This document shows, one piece after another, positions 11,481 through 23,960 of a DNA stretch of 64,000 bases (position 1 is the first letter of the stretch; each line of letters opens with the position of its first letter). Under the pieces are notes generated by a model. That model did no database searches. It saw nothing but the letters and a program-made list of their open reading frames with translations, and was not told the DNA's origin. The stretch spans positions 27,897,506 through 27,961,505 of the forward strand of contig NC_059505.1 in assembly GCF_914767665.1 (NCBI RefSeq). Direction: 5' to 3'. The position numbers were made by a program, and so were the translations under genes. This stretch comes from Harmonia axyridis. Its lineage: Eukaryota > Arthropoda > Insecta > Coleoptera > Coccinellidae.

Positions 11481-11939
11481 AGAAATACCGTTAGATTAGA
11501 TTTTAGAGAGTAATAATTTTCCTATGTTTTATAGTGTTAGCAAATATACAGCATTTTCATGCTTCGCTGGTATTTATGTGTTCTTTTTTATTTGTGTTGG
11601 ATTATTACTGAAGTGAAAGACTGATAATATAGGAATATAAATAAAAATAAATATGTTTGAAAAACTATAAATGGAATGATCATGCAATTGGAAGAGTGTG
11701 ATATTATAAAAATGTTAGTATCTAACGCGAAAGATCTACTCTCAATTGTTTTGAATTCATGAAATCTTTCAAAATATTCCCGCTTCATAACTCAATATCA
11801 ATACTGGAAATTAATTTCATCAGATTAGGATAATGTTCTCTCCAATTGTTGTTGCTCACTTGACAATTCATATTATCGTAGGTAATCACATGTGAACTGC
11901 TCTGATAACAAAATCCAGAACACCGTAACCGTATTCTAA

Positions 11940-12735
11940 GGCCCAGTTTCACCAAACAGCACTTGATCCCAGATTGATTAAACTCCGCTTGTTACTAAAG
12001 CAGGCTTAACAGTGTTTTCTGTTTCACCATGCATCAACCCGTCCGAAGATGATCGCGATTAACGAAATCGCGATTAAATAGTCAAACCATTTGGCAACGT
12101 TGTGAACAACAAGTTATAATAGTGTTCTGTATCGTATTAGCAGTGATGTCCACCATTGGCGCTAGGTGTCAGGTGTCATTCATTCATAACTCATAACATT
12201 TCAAATCATTTGTCATCTTGTAAACAAAAAACAAAGTTAATTTTTGCCGAAAATGTCGAATGATGTGCTTCGAAATGTTGGAAACTTGCAGAAGTTAAAA
12301 AGAAATGATCCCATTTCACAAAACCACACATTCTGGAAAAAAAAACTATATAAGTAATTTTATTAACTTATTTATTTTTATTAACATGTTTAACTGCTTC
12401 TTAAAAAATATTTCAATCAAACATATCAATAAATTATTCTTTGCAATAAATTTCATAAAACACAAAAACAAAGTTTACGTGTATTTTGAATGGGAAATAT
12501 TGACCCAAAAATTAGAAATTTCCGGAAAAATAATTACATAGACAAGAGTTCCAAATAATTATTAATCTCAGCTTGAAAGGTTATAATCCTCCAAAAATGG
12601 CCGATTAGTGCTAAATCGCGATTGGTCGATTAAATGGCGCTTTGGAGTGTGGTGAAACGCTACATTACATTAATCGTGATCTAAGGCCTCACTTAAGAGC
12701 TAAGTCAAGATTAAAGCATTTGGTGAAACTGGGCC
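11940..12735. mobile_element. PIF/Harbinger-type MITE with TAA target duplication
   Basis: The left end GGCCCAGTTTCACCAAA at 11940 is mirrored at 12719-12735 (TTTGGTGAAACTGGGCC). Both ends are flanked by TAA (11937-11939 and 12736-12738), the 3-bp duplication typical of PIF/Harbinger elements. Subterminal inverted matches include GCGATTAA/TTAATCGC blocks. The centre has a short open start at 12253 (MSNDVLRNVGNLQKLKRND), possibly the beginning of a DNA-binding ORF, but no transposase. Length is about 796 bp, non-autonomous. Confidence 0.85.
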
Positions 12736-13260
12736 TAAGGAATATGACGTTAATGCTGTCGATCAGGAGGACATGGACTTGTTTTTGTTAAAAGTGTAGT
12801 AGCCACACATCAACAGAATCTTTACAAGCATTCAAGGAATGATTAGGCACTTATTTTGACATATACACGTCCCAAAATACGGATGACATAAACTTGCCAG
12901 CTGAGGTATGATATTTTGGTCGCTTTTGACTGTTTTCCACTCAGCTATCGCTCTCTTTGACTGATAAGAATAATGATGAATTCATTTTACGTCCAAAAAT
13001 GTCTTTATTTTCTGAAACAATTTCCGAATTTTGGCAACCACAGCGCTCTTCATTGGCGAGAGTTCTAAAGTCAGATTACCACCTTTTAATCTTCGTTGTC
13101 GGTGGAGCAGTCTGAATAACTCTTATCAAGTCATTGTTCTATTTGCACAACATTTTTTCTTTTGAAAAAACTGTTTTTTACAAATACACGCAACTCGTTA
13201 TTACCCATCCTTCGAACAACAACAAATTTAGAGCCACTTATCTCTATCCAGACTTAACAC

Positions 13261-14032
13261 CATACTGGGTCTATCAAGTTATCGTATACAGGCAATATCT
13301 AACTTATTTGACAAGATAATAAAAAAATTGATTTGAATAACTTCAGAGTACCTTTCAAATGATGAATAAAAAAGGTTCTTACATTTGACAGCCCCGTGGT
13401 AGCTACCCCTCACTTTTTATTTTCAAATAGCACGCCCTGTATATTGTCAGTGAAAATTGCGTGTCATTCTATTTGGAATACAACGATACAGGTACCTACT
13501 TGGTATTTTTTCATTAATAACAACAAGAACTTTAACATTTTGCGAAGTACCTATGAATTGCAACTAAAATACATACCATGCAATTCAAAAAACGAAGAAA
13601 CATTTAAAGCAAGTGTTCAAAATTATTTATTATTCTATTATTTCTCGGTTTTTCAAAACAAAAAATTCAACTACTTCTCATATGAGAAGTATGTACAAAC
13701 ATTTCATTTTTATGAGGATAATTAAATAACGTAAAAGAACTCACAAAATATTATTGTTTCTGTTGTTTTTACTGAAAAAAATACAAAGTATATGCAATCG
13801 TTGAATTCCAAATAGAATGACACGCAATTTTCACTGACAATACAATATAGAGGGGGTGCCATTTGGAATTGAAAAGTGAGGGGTAGCTACACAGGACTGT
13901 CAAATGTTAGAACCTTTTTCATATAATATCATTGGGAAGATAGATACTTGATGTCATTCGAAGCAATTTTTTTATCATATCGTCAAATAAGCGAGATATT
14001 GCTGTATGCAATAACTTGGGACACCCGGTATG
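13261..14032. mobile_element. Foldback MITE, inverted arms about 230 bp
   Basis: Arms at about 13261-13490 and 13795-14032 are inverted copies. Common blocks are CCATACTGGGT / ACCCGGTATG at the outer ends, CAAGTTAT, AAAAAGGTTCT, GTAGCTACCCCTCACTTTT, and a TGACACGCAATTTTCACTGA block at the inner ends. The 13396-13725 open frame lies between and across the arms and is not a gene. There is no transposase. Confidence 0.85.
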
Positions 14033-14283
14033 TTCTGAAATTTTTACCAGCATCTTTTGAAGCTTGACACTAAGCACTAAGGAGAAAAAAGTGGCAGTAC
14101 CTTATGTGTACCAGTGTACCTGGGTCTAATGAGTCCCTAATTTGACGTGTTTTGTAATTTTTTGTATGGTTAAATAAAAACTATAAACTGAACTGAAATT
14201 GGTATGATACGAAACGAAACAAGAAATTTCGGTTCAATTCCCACAGGATAATATCCATAACTTTTTTCAACCAGTGGTATATT

Positions 14284-14727
14284 ATGTGCGAAAGGAAAAC
14301 TGCCATCTGTACATTGTTCTTCGGATTCTACAATTCACTGAATTCTGAAAGTGAACATTTCAAGGGTGTTATAAATATTCTGTTTCTTGTTGGTTTGCGG
14401 CAACTTCATATTTATTCAACCTTTTCTTCTCCGCCTTATTTCAGAAGCAGGATTATCCAAATACTTTCCAAAGTGTTCTGTGGAACCTCGGTCTGTACTT
14501 TCCAAGGGTTGTATCATTCTCGTATCTCACTTCCAGCGTTACATCGCTGCAACTTTACGAATGCTTCGGTATCAAATGACATCGATCTGATGACCGCACG
14601 TGCCACGGAAGACCGCTTTATCATAATGAACGATTTGATGGAAATTTATCGCTGTTACGTTTTCCCGATATTGTCTATCCTTCGAACTTCCTTTAACGAA
14701 AATCCGAATTTAATCTTCGTGACATAG
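14284..14727 (+). other. 147-codon open frame, unrecognised
   Basis: This is the longest frame outside recognisable transposons in this part of the window. It has no signal peptide, no clear membrane topology and no motif I can name. A stretch near its end (ARATEDRFIIM) weakly resembles the start of a Tc1-type transposase linker, and two Tc1/mariner elements follow directly. That resemblance is too short to rely on. It may be a chance frame in a somewhat GC-richer segment. Confidence 0.2.
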
Positions 14728-14787
14728 TAGGCATTTACGAGTGAAAAACTTAAACTGTGTTGAGCTCTGCCAACACTGTTGGGAAGG

Positions 14788-15616
14788 TGAAGGGTGTTTT
14801 TTTTAGAGCTATAGAACTTTAAATTGCATTAAAACAACGATGGATTATTCCATTGACATGAATTTCATTTATCCGCAAGATAATATTGTGGCATTACATT
14901 TTAAATATGATTTCTGGCATATGACCGCCACGGCTGGCTCGGATGTAGTCCAATCTGGACGTCCAATTTTCGATGACTTTTTCCAACATTTGTGGCCGTA
15001 TATCGTCAACAACACGGCGAATGTTGTCTTCCAAATGGTCAAGGGTTTGTGACTTATCCACATGGACCAATGACTTCACATAGCCCCACAGAAAGTAGTC
15101 TAGCGGTGTTAAATCACAAGATCTTGAAGGCCAATTCACAGGTCCGAAACGTGAAATTGGGCGGTCACCAAACGTGTCTTTCAATAAATCGATTGCGCAC
15201 GAGCTGTGTGACATGTTGCGCCGTCTTGTTGGAACCATAACTCCTGAACGTCGTGGTTGTTCAATTCAGGAATGAAAAAGTTAGTACTCATGGCTCTATA
15301 CCGATCACCATTGACTGTAACGTTCTGGCCATCATCGTTTTTGAAGAAGTACGGACCAATGATTCCACCAGCCCATAAAGCGCACCAAACAGTCAGATTT
15401 GCCAGAAGTGCGCTTCATCGCTAAACAAAATTGGCTTATGAAAATCGGGAACAACGGCAATCTCATTTTTTCTTATTTGCAAGCTATGTTCAGGCTATTC
15501 ATGATGAATTGCCAAACCAAACTGAGAATAAATCACTTGACAGCTGTTAAATCGGTCGCCATCTTGAACAGTATTACTAACTTAAAGTTATATACCTCGA
15601 AAAAAAACACCCTTCA
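14788..15616 (-). mobile_element. Internally deleted Tc1/mariner element (DD41D-like)
   Basis: Inverted ends match: TGAAGGGTGTTTTTTTT at about 14787 and the complement ending CACCCTTCA at about 15616, continuing with a TATANAACTTTAA block. Reading the minus strand gives transposase pieces: SDEAHFW near 15420, LWFQQDGATCHTARA near 15225, and DLTPLDYFLWGYVKSLV at about 15050-15105. The catalytic Asp of QQDG and of PLDY are about 40-41 residues apart, which suits the DD41D (rosa-like) group. The N-terminal DNA-binding half is mostly missing, and there is a frameshift after the QQDG block and stops before it. Inactive. Confidence 0.85.
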
Positions 15617-15674
15617 GAATGTTATATTTCAGAGTTCGGTTTGAATTACAGATGAATTTCCGGATATTCAAGTA

Positions 15675-16793
15675 TACTAACTGACAAAGAAACTGCAACA
15701 CCCAGAAGGAGCTGTTTAAATTAAAATTTGTTTGATGAAACATAGATAGTATAGCAAGAAGTAATTGATTGAATTTGGAGAAAAAATTATGTGAAGGTTT
15801 TATCATGTAAACAATTTTTGTTACTTAAATATTGTAGTCGTTTTTTGCAAGTTTTTTAAATTTTACAACAAACCAGCTGTTCGAGGAGATCCAAAGTCGA
15901 TGTTTAGTTCTGGTTAAAATGCCTAGAGTACATGTACGAGGAATTTTTTCGCCAGCTAAGTGAATTTAAAAGAGGTCGAATTATTGGTCTACGGGAAACA
16001 GGGTTGTCATTTCGAGAAATCGCTAACCGTACGAAGAAATATCTAACTACTGTTATGAAATGTTGTCAAGCGTGGTTTGAAAATGCCCAAAATCAAAGTA
16101 GAGTAGACACAGGACGTCGAAGGTGCACAAATGAAGTTCAAGATCGACGTCTAAGACTTATGGCCATTAGAGACCGATTTGCGACAACTCGATCTTTGGC
16201 TGATGAGTGGTTAGGAGAACAAGGCCATCCTGTAACTGTCCGAACGTTTTACCGCCAGATAAGGTCTTTTGGACTGCATCATTATCTACCCCATCTTGTG
16301 TTACCTCTGACGGTTGAGCATCGCCGGCAACTATTACAGTGGTGCAGAGAACGTCAACATTGGAATGTGGAATGGCATCAGGTCGCCTTTTAGATGATTC
16401 TCGATTCTCCTTGGGAGCACATGATGGCCGAGGAAGGGTTAGACGAAGTCGTGGAGAAAGACGTGATCCTCAGTTTGATGTTGAGTGTCATGTACACCGG
16501 ACAGTAGGCCCATAGACCATGTTTGTGATATGATGGGTAGAAGGCTAGGAAATTTACCCCACGGACTTTAGCGGCTCTGAGACATGAGGTACAGGTAGCT
16601 TCGTATAGTATCCCTCAAGAAGAAATAGACCATCTTATTGCATCAATGCCGAGACGTTAATATAATCGCCGTGGACAAACACTTTATTAACAAATTTATT
16701 AAAAAAACTCCAAATTTCAATCATTTAATTCTTGCTCTACCATCTATGTTTTACCAAAAAAATTATCTGTTGCAGTTTCTTTGTCAGTTGGTA
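15675..16793 (+). mobile_element. Tc1-like element with matching inverted ends
   Basis: The ends share AACTGACAAAGAAACTGC (about 15680-15697 and complement about 16771-16788), bounded by TA-containing sequence as expected for Tc1/mariner insertion. The interior holds a disrupted transposase (15932-16393 plus out-of-frame continuation). At about 1.1 kb it is shorter than most complete Tc1 elements, so part of the catalytic domain has been lost. Confidence 0.85.
15932..16393 (+). pseudogene. Tc1-like transposase, N-terminal half, frameshifted
   Basis: The frame encodes a paired-like helix-turn-helix region (LSEFKRGRIIGLRETGLSFR, then REIANRTKKYLTTVMKC). It is followed by the second DNA-binding segment with DTGRRRCTNEVQDRRLRLM and a VTVRTFYRQIRSFGLHHYLP linker. 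The WHQVAF at its end is where the first catalytic block should begin. A SDDSRFSLGAHDGRGRVRR block follows at about 16390 in another frame, so one base has been lost just before the first catalytic Asp. Downstream catalytic parts are degraded. Start taken at the ATG at 15932; an earlier ATG at 15919 is in another frame. Confidence 0.85.
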
Positions 16794-16799
16794 TATTCA

Positions 16800-19670
16800 G
16801 TAATTGAGTAAAGCCCAATGCTTCACGGTGAACGAAAATAAAATTTTATCAAAGAGAATATTAACACAACGTATTTTAATCATTTGATTTTTCGTTTATC
16901 CGTTTCAGGGCAAGATGATATTATGAATTTGCATATCCTGAATATAAATAATCTAAAGCTACAATCTGCTGTTCTATTTGGGTTTATTATTTCCAATAAT
17001 GAACGTTTTGGAATGTGTAGAATGCAAAAATCGAACTAAAAAAATCCGTTAATCTTCCGTCTAGGCACTTCTTAGCAACCATGACGCCAATTTGCATAAA
17101 TTTTGTAGGTATAAAAATTAGTTATGTCCTATAGATCATTTAAACTTGAAAATTATATTTCCTATAGTTTCATAGCAATTTTATACTGAAATTTACGGTA
17201 TTACAAGAGGTTACGCCAGAGGCGGAACAAGGCGATGGCTTTCATGGAGTAGATTAAGAAAAAGAAGGTAATTCTTATTTGTTTTTTATTCTGTATGATA
17301 TTAATGTGATGAGAAAGAAAATTTTTCATAAAGGAACCGTGCCATAGGTAAACTTCAATATTCTCACGAAAAACGTGAGCTAACTTAACATAGACAGAGT
17401 TGATATTAATACCAATTTTTCCATATAAAAATTACATTGGAAATTTCTGAAGTTGATGTATATAGTCAATTCTTGTACACTATCTTGTGTAGTGTTGTGT
17501 AGTGAAGAACCAATGAATGGAATATGCATTTTTCCATGGTTTTTAGAAGTGGTGAAAATAAACAAAAGTTTTGAATTGGCGCACTTTTCACTTTTAACAT
17601 GATTGTACAATTCAACAACAATTATCTGATGTGCACAAGTTACACACAAATATTAACATTTTTGTGTATCTTTAATTGTTTAGTAATTCCATCAAAATAT
17701 TTTATTTTCAAATGTTAGTATTTTGTTAAAAAGTACACAATATTTATGCACTGCTTTTTGATATATTATGAATTCGAATAAAGAGATATGAGGTCCTTCA
17801 AGATTTTTTCCCCCAAGTCTTATAATTCTCTAGATGCTTTCAGTGAGAATCGAAACTTCAAAACACACAACGGTATATCTTTATGAAACAATTTTCATCA
17901 CACTAAGAATTTTATACATCGTAAATTCTCACGAAAAATATAGGCCAAGCTTGTAGTGGGTAATTTTTCCAAAATTTGCATAATTTCCCATATGAAAAAG
18001 GAAATATTGTGAATTTGTAAAGAAGATAAGAACATAGTGAATAACGCAATAGAGAATGCATATTTGTATCCGTTTCTGTTTTTGTTTTTCTCACGGCCTA
18101 TATGGAAACCCGTCTTCAAGTTCCATAAAACCTATAAATATATATTTTTAATTGAAAACATGTCACTTTTTTATTCATTTTTATAAGCAATGTGAATAAA
18201 ATTTTCTCAAGGAAGAAATGAAATGTTAGTAGGTAGACTTAATTGTTTGAACTGCAAAAATATAAATGGATAATTGTTTCATAATTTTTATTGTTAAAAA
18301 TATTCGTAGCTTTGTTTGAAGAAATATACGCTAGTACGCAAGTAAAATAACATATCGTGTTTGTATCTAGTTACTTCGAATTCTTCAACTTGTAGGTGCG
18401 TCAATATCACCTAGAAGTAAAACAGATACAATAGGCCGCAATAAAAAAACCAATAAATTTTATTACATATAGAAATTGCAGACATTTTTTATCCTTCACG
18501 ATTTACATTTTATCTCCTAGGTTATATATATCCTGTGATATTGCATTATTCAAATGCAAAAAAAAACCATCGTTGTATTGAACTAGACCTAGAGGAATAA
18601 CTCTTGAAGGACAATTTTCGGTAGAAAAAAGGCGAATGAATCAATAGCAAAGTGTTAAAAATCTTTTATACATATGATAAATTGCCTTTTATGAGTTTTT
18701 CAAATTTGGTTTCCATTTCTTAAATTTCAAGAATTTCATGTGGGAGAATTTTTTATTGGCTATCAAGAAATTTCTTCAATTTTAGGTTTCATGGTTGTTG
18801 AGGACGATATATGAATTTTTAGAAATTTTGAGCCAGGACTAGAGTCAAACACTGAGGTTAAACTCTCTGATTTTCCGTCCAGTGGTCCTCACACAATAAT
18901 TACCGAAATTTTCAGGGTAGATGGCAGATGTGAATCTCGAATGACGGTCCCATGATCTTGGATGTAATTAATATCTCATGAAGCGATTAGAGATTCGGAG
19001 CGATCTGTCGAATTAGCAATTCGAATTTAAAATTCTTGAGTCAACTGATTTATATTCAACTCAAATTTTTTGATATCGTAATTTTTTTTTCGACCAATTA
19101 TACAATATATTATATTATTAGTGTTCGACTGAAATAAGCAAGTATATCTGAAATACAGGTATTTTTGTCAAAATAACGAAACCGCAAAACCAGTTCCACT
19201 GATTCGATCGATATTAGTTAAGTTGAGATCGGAATTTTCACTGTACTCTAAATTACAATGCGACAGTAATCTATGGGAGAAAGCTGTTTCTTTGGTTATT
19301 TTATTCAGTATTTCATACCTGTATTTCAGCCGACCAGCCAGAGGCGTTTGATAATAAATATTTATCAACAAAAACACTGTTGTGAATCTGTCACCTGCTT
19401 TTCGTATATAGGTAACATTATAACATCTAATTGAATTCATTAAAGTGTTCAGCTAACTTTCTTCGTGGAAGATCGTAATTATTTCTCTGATCTCGTTACA
19501 TTATAATAGGTGAACCGAGCAGATCATCTTCCCATTTAAGAGGCAATGAACTCCTTCTGATACCGAGTGATATACAATTTCACGTTTAAGCCTCTTGAGA
19601 ATAGCAGAAAATTTCATTATTTGACTTTAATTTTTCATAGATTTTGAAATTAATAATGAGGGAAGAATGT
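16800..19670. other. Intergenic; one dispersed repeat copy, no gene recognised
   Basis: AT-rich sequence. The stretch at about 17925-18260 is the direct copy of the repeat at 11150-11480. The open frames here, such as 17380-17649 on the minus strand and 19168-19440 on the minus strand, show no recognisable domain and are probably chance. Confidence 0.4.
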
Positions 19671-19680
19671 TCTCTCATTA

Positions 19681-20334
19681 TACAGGGTGCTTCCAAATTA
19701 AACGTGAGCCTTGAAGGAGGTGTTAGTATCACTCATTTGCTTTCGATTGAGCCATTATTTGTATCCGAATATCAACAGATATTTAAGTTCTCGTGTCTTA
19801 AAAATATTTCTTTACGTAAACCAAGTTTGATTTGAATTTTGTAAAAAAAAAACTAAACCTATGCTGTATTGAATGTTGAATAAAAATTAGTATGATTTGA
19901 AAGTTGGTATATGAATAAAAGAAAAGACCTAACCTAACCTGACCAAGTTTGATTTAAATTTTGGATAATTCTCATCAGAAAAGGATATGATATGTATGAA
20001 AAAAGCAAACCCATGCTGTATTAGATGTTGAATAAAAATAAGTATGATTTGAAAGTTGGTATATGAAGAAACGAGAATATCTGAAATTAATTTCTCAATT
20101 TTTGTAAAACAAAATTATTTTAGAAACTTATCAAATTCCTTCTTCATTTCCTAGAAAAGTTTTCGTTAGATTACAGGCATTGATTTTGTTTCAGCAGATC
20201 TTTTGAAAATCACAAGATCTCAAATATCTTGTAAACTATTGGTTGTTGTTGGGCTAAATATGCCCCAAACAACAGTGAATGTGTCATACTAACATGTCCT
20301 GCAAGGTTTACGTCGAATTTGGAAACACCCTGTA
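19681..20334. mobile_element. TIR element, TACAGGGTGYTTCC ends, complete copy
   Basis: The left end TACAGGGTGCTTCCAAATT at 19681 matches the complement of the right end (AATTTGGAAACACCCTGTA, ending 20334) over about 30 bp. That stretch includes an ACGTRARCC block. The interior contains two direct copies of a unit (about 19815-19912 and 19950-20070) that begin CCAAGTTTGATT and end AAAGTTGGTATATGAA. There is no transposase. A second, longer member lies at 29594-31830 and carries a transposase-like scrap. Confidence 0.8.
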
Positions 20335-22800
20335 TATTTATTTGTTCATTCAAAAATATTTATTTATATATTTATTATTAGTAGTTTCTTCTACCTAATC
20401 AATAATCATAAATAGTATTTTTATCATTCGAGGAATTGAAAATTCCACACTTTATGTAATTGATACATTTTATATATGCGGTTCCATAAGTAATTCGAAC
20501 ACATAAAATAAAAGTCATTTAAAATAAAATGTTTTTTTATTGAAGCGATCAAAATCAAATTATGTTTTTTTCCTTTTTTATGTAGGTTTATTGATCTGTT
20601 CGTTTTTTTTTCTGAAATGGTTTATAGCATAATATCCACCACAAGTAGTTACGCAAGGTAGTTCAGAACGATATTGTATTCGAGAACCGTTTGAAGATCA
20701 TTAAATTGCAGACCACAATGTGGTCTAACGGTTGTGACATCTGAATTTTTCCTTTAGACGAAACTTTCAGCCTACTCTATCGATATACAGGGTCGGACAG
20801 TCACACCTGACGTGAAATACGATGAATGATCAAATTTTGTTGTTATTATCATTTCCAATTCTGATGTGAAACATGGAATAATGATTAAAGAATGCATAAA
20901 GCATAAGTATCATGAATCAAACTTGAAAGTTAAGGTAACCATACGGGATTTTTAATAAGCGTTTGTCACACGTTTTGACAACGAAGTTGTCTTCATCAGA
21001 AGTCCATAGAGAATTAAAATTATTTCATTATTACGAATCAAAATGATTGAAAAATGATCTTTATTGGTGTTACATTTTGTTGGACATCTATCAAAAATAC
21101 ACCAAATTTCCTTAATAAATTTGAAGGAGGTTCAAGAAAATGTGGTCAGTTTTAAAGATTTTCTTTTCTATGATTTACCTGAGCTTTGTCATTCAAATAT
21201 TGGAATGAGTATTTTTTTGAGGTATTTTTTCTCGCGAATATGAAAACATGTAGATTCACTTACCAAATTGAAGATGAACTGTAATTGTACACACACATAA
21301 TGTAATCAGCTTGCAGAACAACATAGTTTTGTAGGATCACTCCCGATAATCATTTGTATACACTCCTCGAAAAAAGATGTACACGGAATTTCACATTTCT
21401 CCAAGAATCACAATTTTTGACACAACTTCGTCGTAATGACAGCTCAGCTGATCTTGTCTTCACACTGCCAAGACAAGTTGTACCTGTAAAATGATAATGG
21501 GAAACTATTAGCTTTACGAATATGGTGGTGGTATAATTATGCACAAACTAATGAATAATAAATTCAACTTTCACCTTCGATGCATAAAAGGTGAACCAAT
21601 TTATCCAACCATATTCATTATCAGTGCGAAAATATATCGTTGGCTTGGCAGTTACTAGCTTTGTCTGATAGATTCTGTTTCATTCAACAGGATTGTTTGA
21701 TTGAAGAAACACCTCCTGTCCAGTTGGACAAAATACTGTATATAGAAGCACGACGCGCAATCAGTAGATTTTTCTCTTTTCATACATATGCGAAATTTTT
21801 TCGAAAATTTACTCAAAAATTTTGTATGACAAGGTCGCCCATTCAGATAGTGACCCCGCCCACTGTTGCTTGACTTCTAGGATCGAACAACTTATGAAAA
21901 AATTTCAAATTCAAAATAGTTTATTGGCGTTAAAGATATACATAATTCAATTATACAAAGTACATTGTTTTTGATTTTAGAGTTATTTGATAGCTCCTAC
22001 AGTAATTTTTTATCTATCAGTCAGTTTTTTTTGGCTTTCTGGCCTTTCGGTAATGTTAAATTCATATGATAGTTATTGTAATGATTCACTCGAGGATTTA
22101 CCTACATGGTATTAGAGAGTATATACAACTTATGAAAGCTATAGTTTGCAATTTCAAATAATTTCTTTCATCGCTGTATTTTGGATTCAAATAAACTTCA
22201 GAGAAATCTGGCGAAAGGTTTCGCAAACGTCGAAAATATCTTAATTTTCTTTAAATTCAATTATACAAATAGAGTGAGCCATCCAATTGTGTTAGTTGTC
22301 AGTGCTAAAAAAATAAATCAAAAATCGGATATTAAATGATATTTTGGACATAATAACTACGCATGATCATAGATCTAATGTTTATGGAACTTTTGACAAC
22401 GGTTTAATAATAATAATAATAATAAGACCTCCTCAGTCAACTAATCTGAGGTTTCCGATGAACTGAATAATTAGGTTATTTACCTGATTCTACCAGTTTT
22501 CTATCAACATCCATTTCCAAGTTATATTATGCTGTTTTATTGTGGAAAGTTTCATTTTATATTACACTATATTTCAGATTAAATTTTCAAAACATAAGTT
22601 TATCATTTTTTAGTAGAACATTCGTATTTAAAGTAACAATCATTTGGAGTATATATGACGAAAAAGAAACGAAAACCTTAACGTTTGGAAATATATTTAA
22701 CGGTACTTTAGATCAAGTACTCTTCTTCTATTTAAGGCAGAAAATGACTTCCTAAATCATTTAATGATATAGATAATTTAGAGTCGGGTCAACGACTGAT
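20335..22800. other. Intergenic; retrotransposon 3'-end scrap and microsatellite
   Basis: No gene was recognised. A solo terminus ATACAGGGTCGGACAG lies at 20785-20800. At about 21906-21965 the complement reads as a 3' end of a retrotransposon (AACGCCAATAAACTATTTTG). A short (AAT)n run lies at about 22408-22424. Other open frames are not supported. Confidence 0.4.
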
Positions 22801-22804
22801 GATT

Positions 22805-23255
22805 AATATTATATAACGTTATTGGGTCGTTTAAAGGACGAAATCGATAAAAAAATGGCCCCATTTGAAGAAAAAAAGGTGCTGTTTCATCAAGACATTA
22901 CGCCGTGTCAACGAATCAATGAAAACAATGGCAAAATCACATGAATTGGGCTTCGACTTGCTTCTGCATTCGCCGTATTCGCCAGATCTGGCCCCCAGCG
23001 GCTCTTTTCTATTCTCAGACTTCAAAAGGATGCTCGCTGGAACGAAATTTAGCGCCAGTGGAGTAATCGACGAAACTGATGCCTATTTTGAAGCGAAAGA
23101 CAAATCGTACTACAACAATGGTATCGAAAAGTTGGAAGATCGCTATAATCGCTGTATCGCCCTCGAAGGCAACTATGTTGAATAATAAAATCGAATTTTG
23201 CCAAAAAAATGTGTTTTACTATGGTAGACCGGGACTTTTCAATTGGCCTGTTATC
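22805..23255 (+). pseudogene. Mariner transposase C-terminal fragment (irritans-like)
   Basis: Reads VLFHQDITPC at about 22876, then (after a frameshift) ELGFDLLLHSPYSPDLAPSG at about 22944-23003, FKRMLAGTKFSASG, and a normal C-terminus ending GNYVE at 23185. The third catalytic Asp is replaced: the usual PSD is PSG here. The 3' terminus at about 23223-23253 (GACCGGGACTTTTCAATTGG) resembles the inverted repeat of Himar-type mariners. Only the last third of the gene remains. It is a different subfamily from the copies at 2, 25, 42 and 48 kb. Confidence 0.85.
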
Positions 23256-23599
23256 GGTTCAAGCTATCTATTTTGGACATTTCTTTCTTATACGATATTT
23301 TACACCTGTTCACCTGTTCTGTTCAGTGCTTTCGACATTGTATCCTTAGTAATTATACAAAACCTTGATAGTTTTCTCAAAGTCTATGCAGATTTATTGT
23401 TGCCACTTTCGATCAACTGATATGCTCCATGTCCAGCTAATAATGGAGGTCCTTTTCGGGAAATTTAAAGATGGTGAACCTCCCTCACATTCTGCTATAT
23501 TGCACGATATATCTTTCTCCACGTAACATTTTAATTTTCAAATATTCGATCTATTTGAGCTTAGTCGATCTATTTGAGCTTTAAATACTTTTTTAAGTT

Positions 23600-23960
23600 T
23601 TAATTCATAAGTCATTACAACGATTCCATAAACTGAACTGTCAATTAAATGACAAATGCTTGTTTCAAAGCCGACTCGACATTTTGCATACTTGAAATTT
23701 TTTCATACAGTTGAACTTTGTACCAAAACTTTTGAGACATACGTTAGGTACCTACTAAATTTTTCAGACATCATCAATCTAAATTATTTTGACACAGTTT
23801 TCTTGAATGAACAAAAAATTTCGTCAATCTTCCGAGAATCTTTCAGAAATCTGAGATTACTGAATATTGGTTGCCTATTCGATTTGATATCATGTCTAGA
23901 CTCTTCTCCCGTAGAAATTGTTTCCAATCTAGAGAATTTGACAAAGGTCGTTGATTAGAG
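23600..23960 (+). repeat. Dispersed repeat copy followed by unrecognised frame
   Basis: About 23600-23750 matches the complement of 1440-1640 (shared AAAGCCGACTCGACATTTTG). The open frame 23656-23958 begins inside this repeat. It ends with a Leu-rich stretch (FRNLRLLNIGCLFDL) that I cannot assign to a family. Confidence 0.4.

Noticed and set aside
13396..13725. 109-codon plus-strand frame
   Set aside because: Spans the arm and loop of a foldback element; composition is chance-like and no motif was found.
14894..15238. Possible host gene on the minus strand (114 codons)
   Set aside because: Contains the DLTPLDYFLWG block and lies between matching inverted ends; it is a transposase fragment.
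19925..19945. Telomere-like CCTAACCTAACCT
   Set aside because: Only two and a half units of the insect telomere repeat; easily chance within a transposon.
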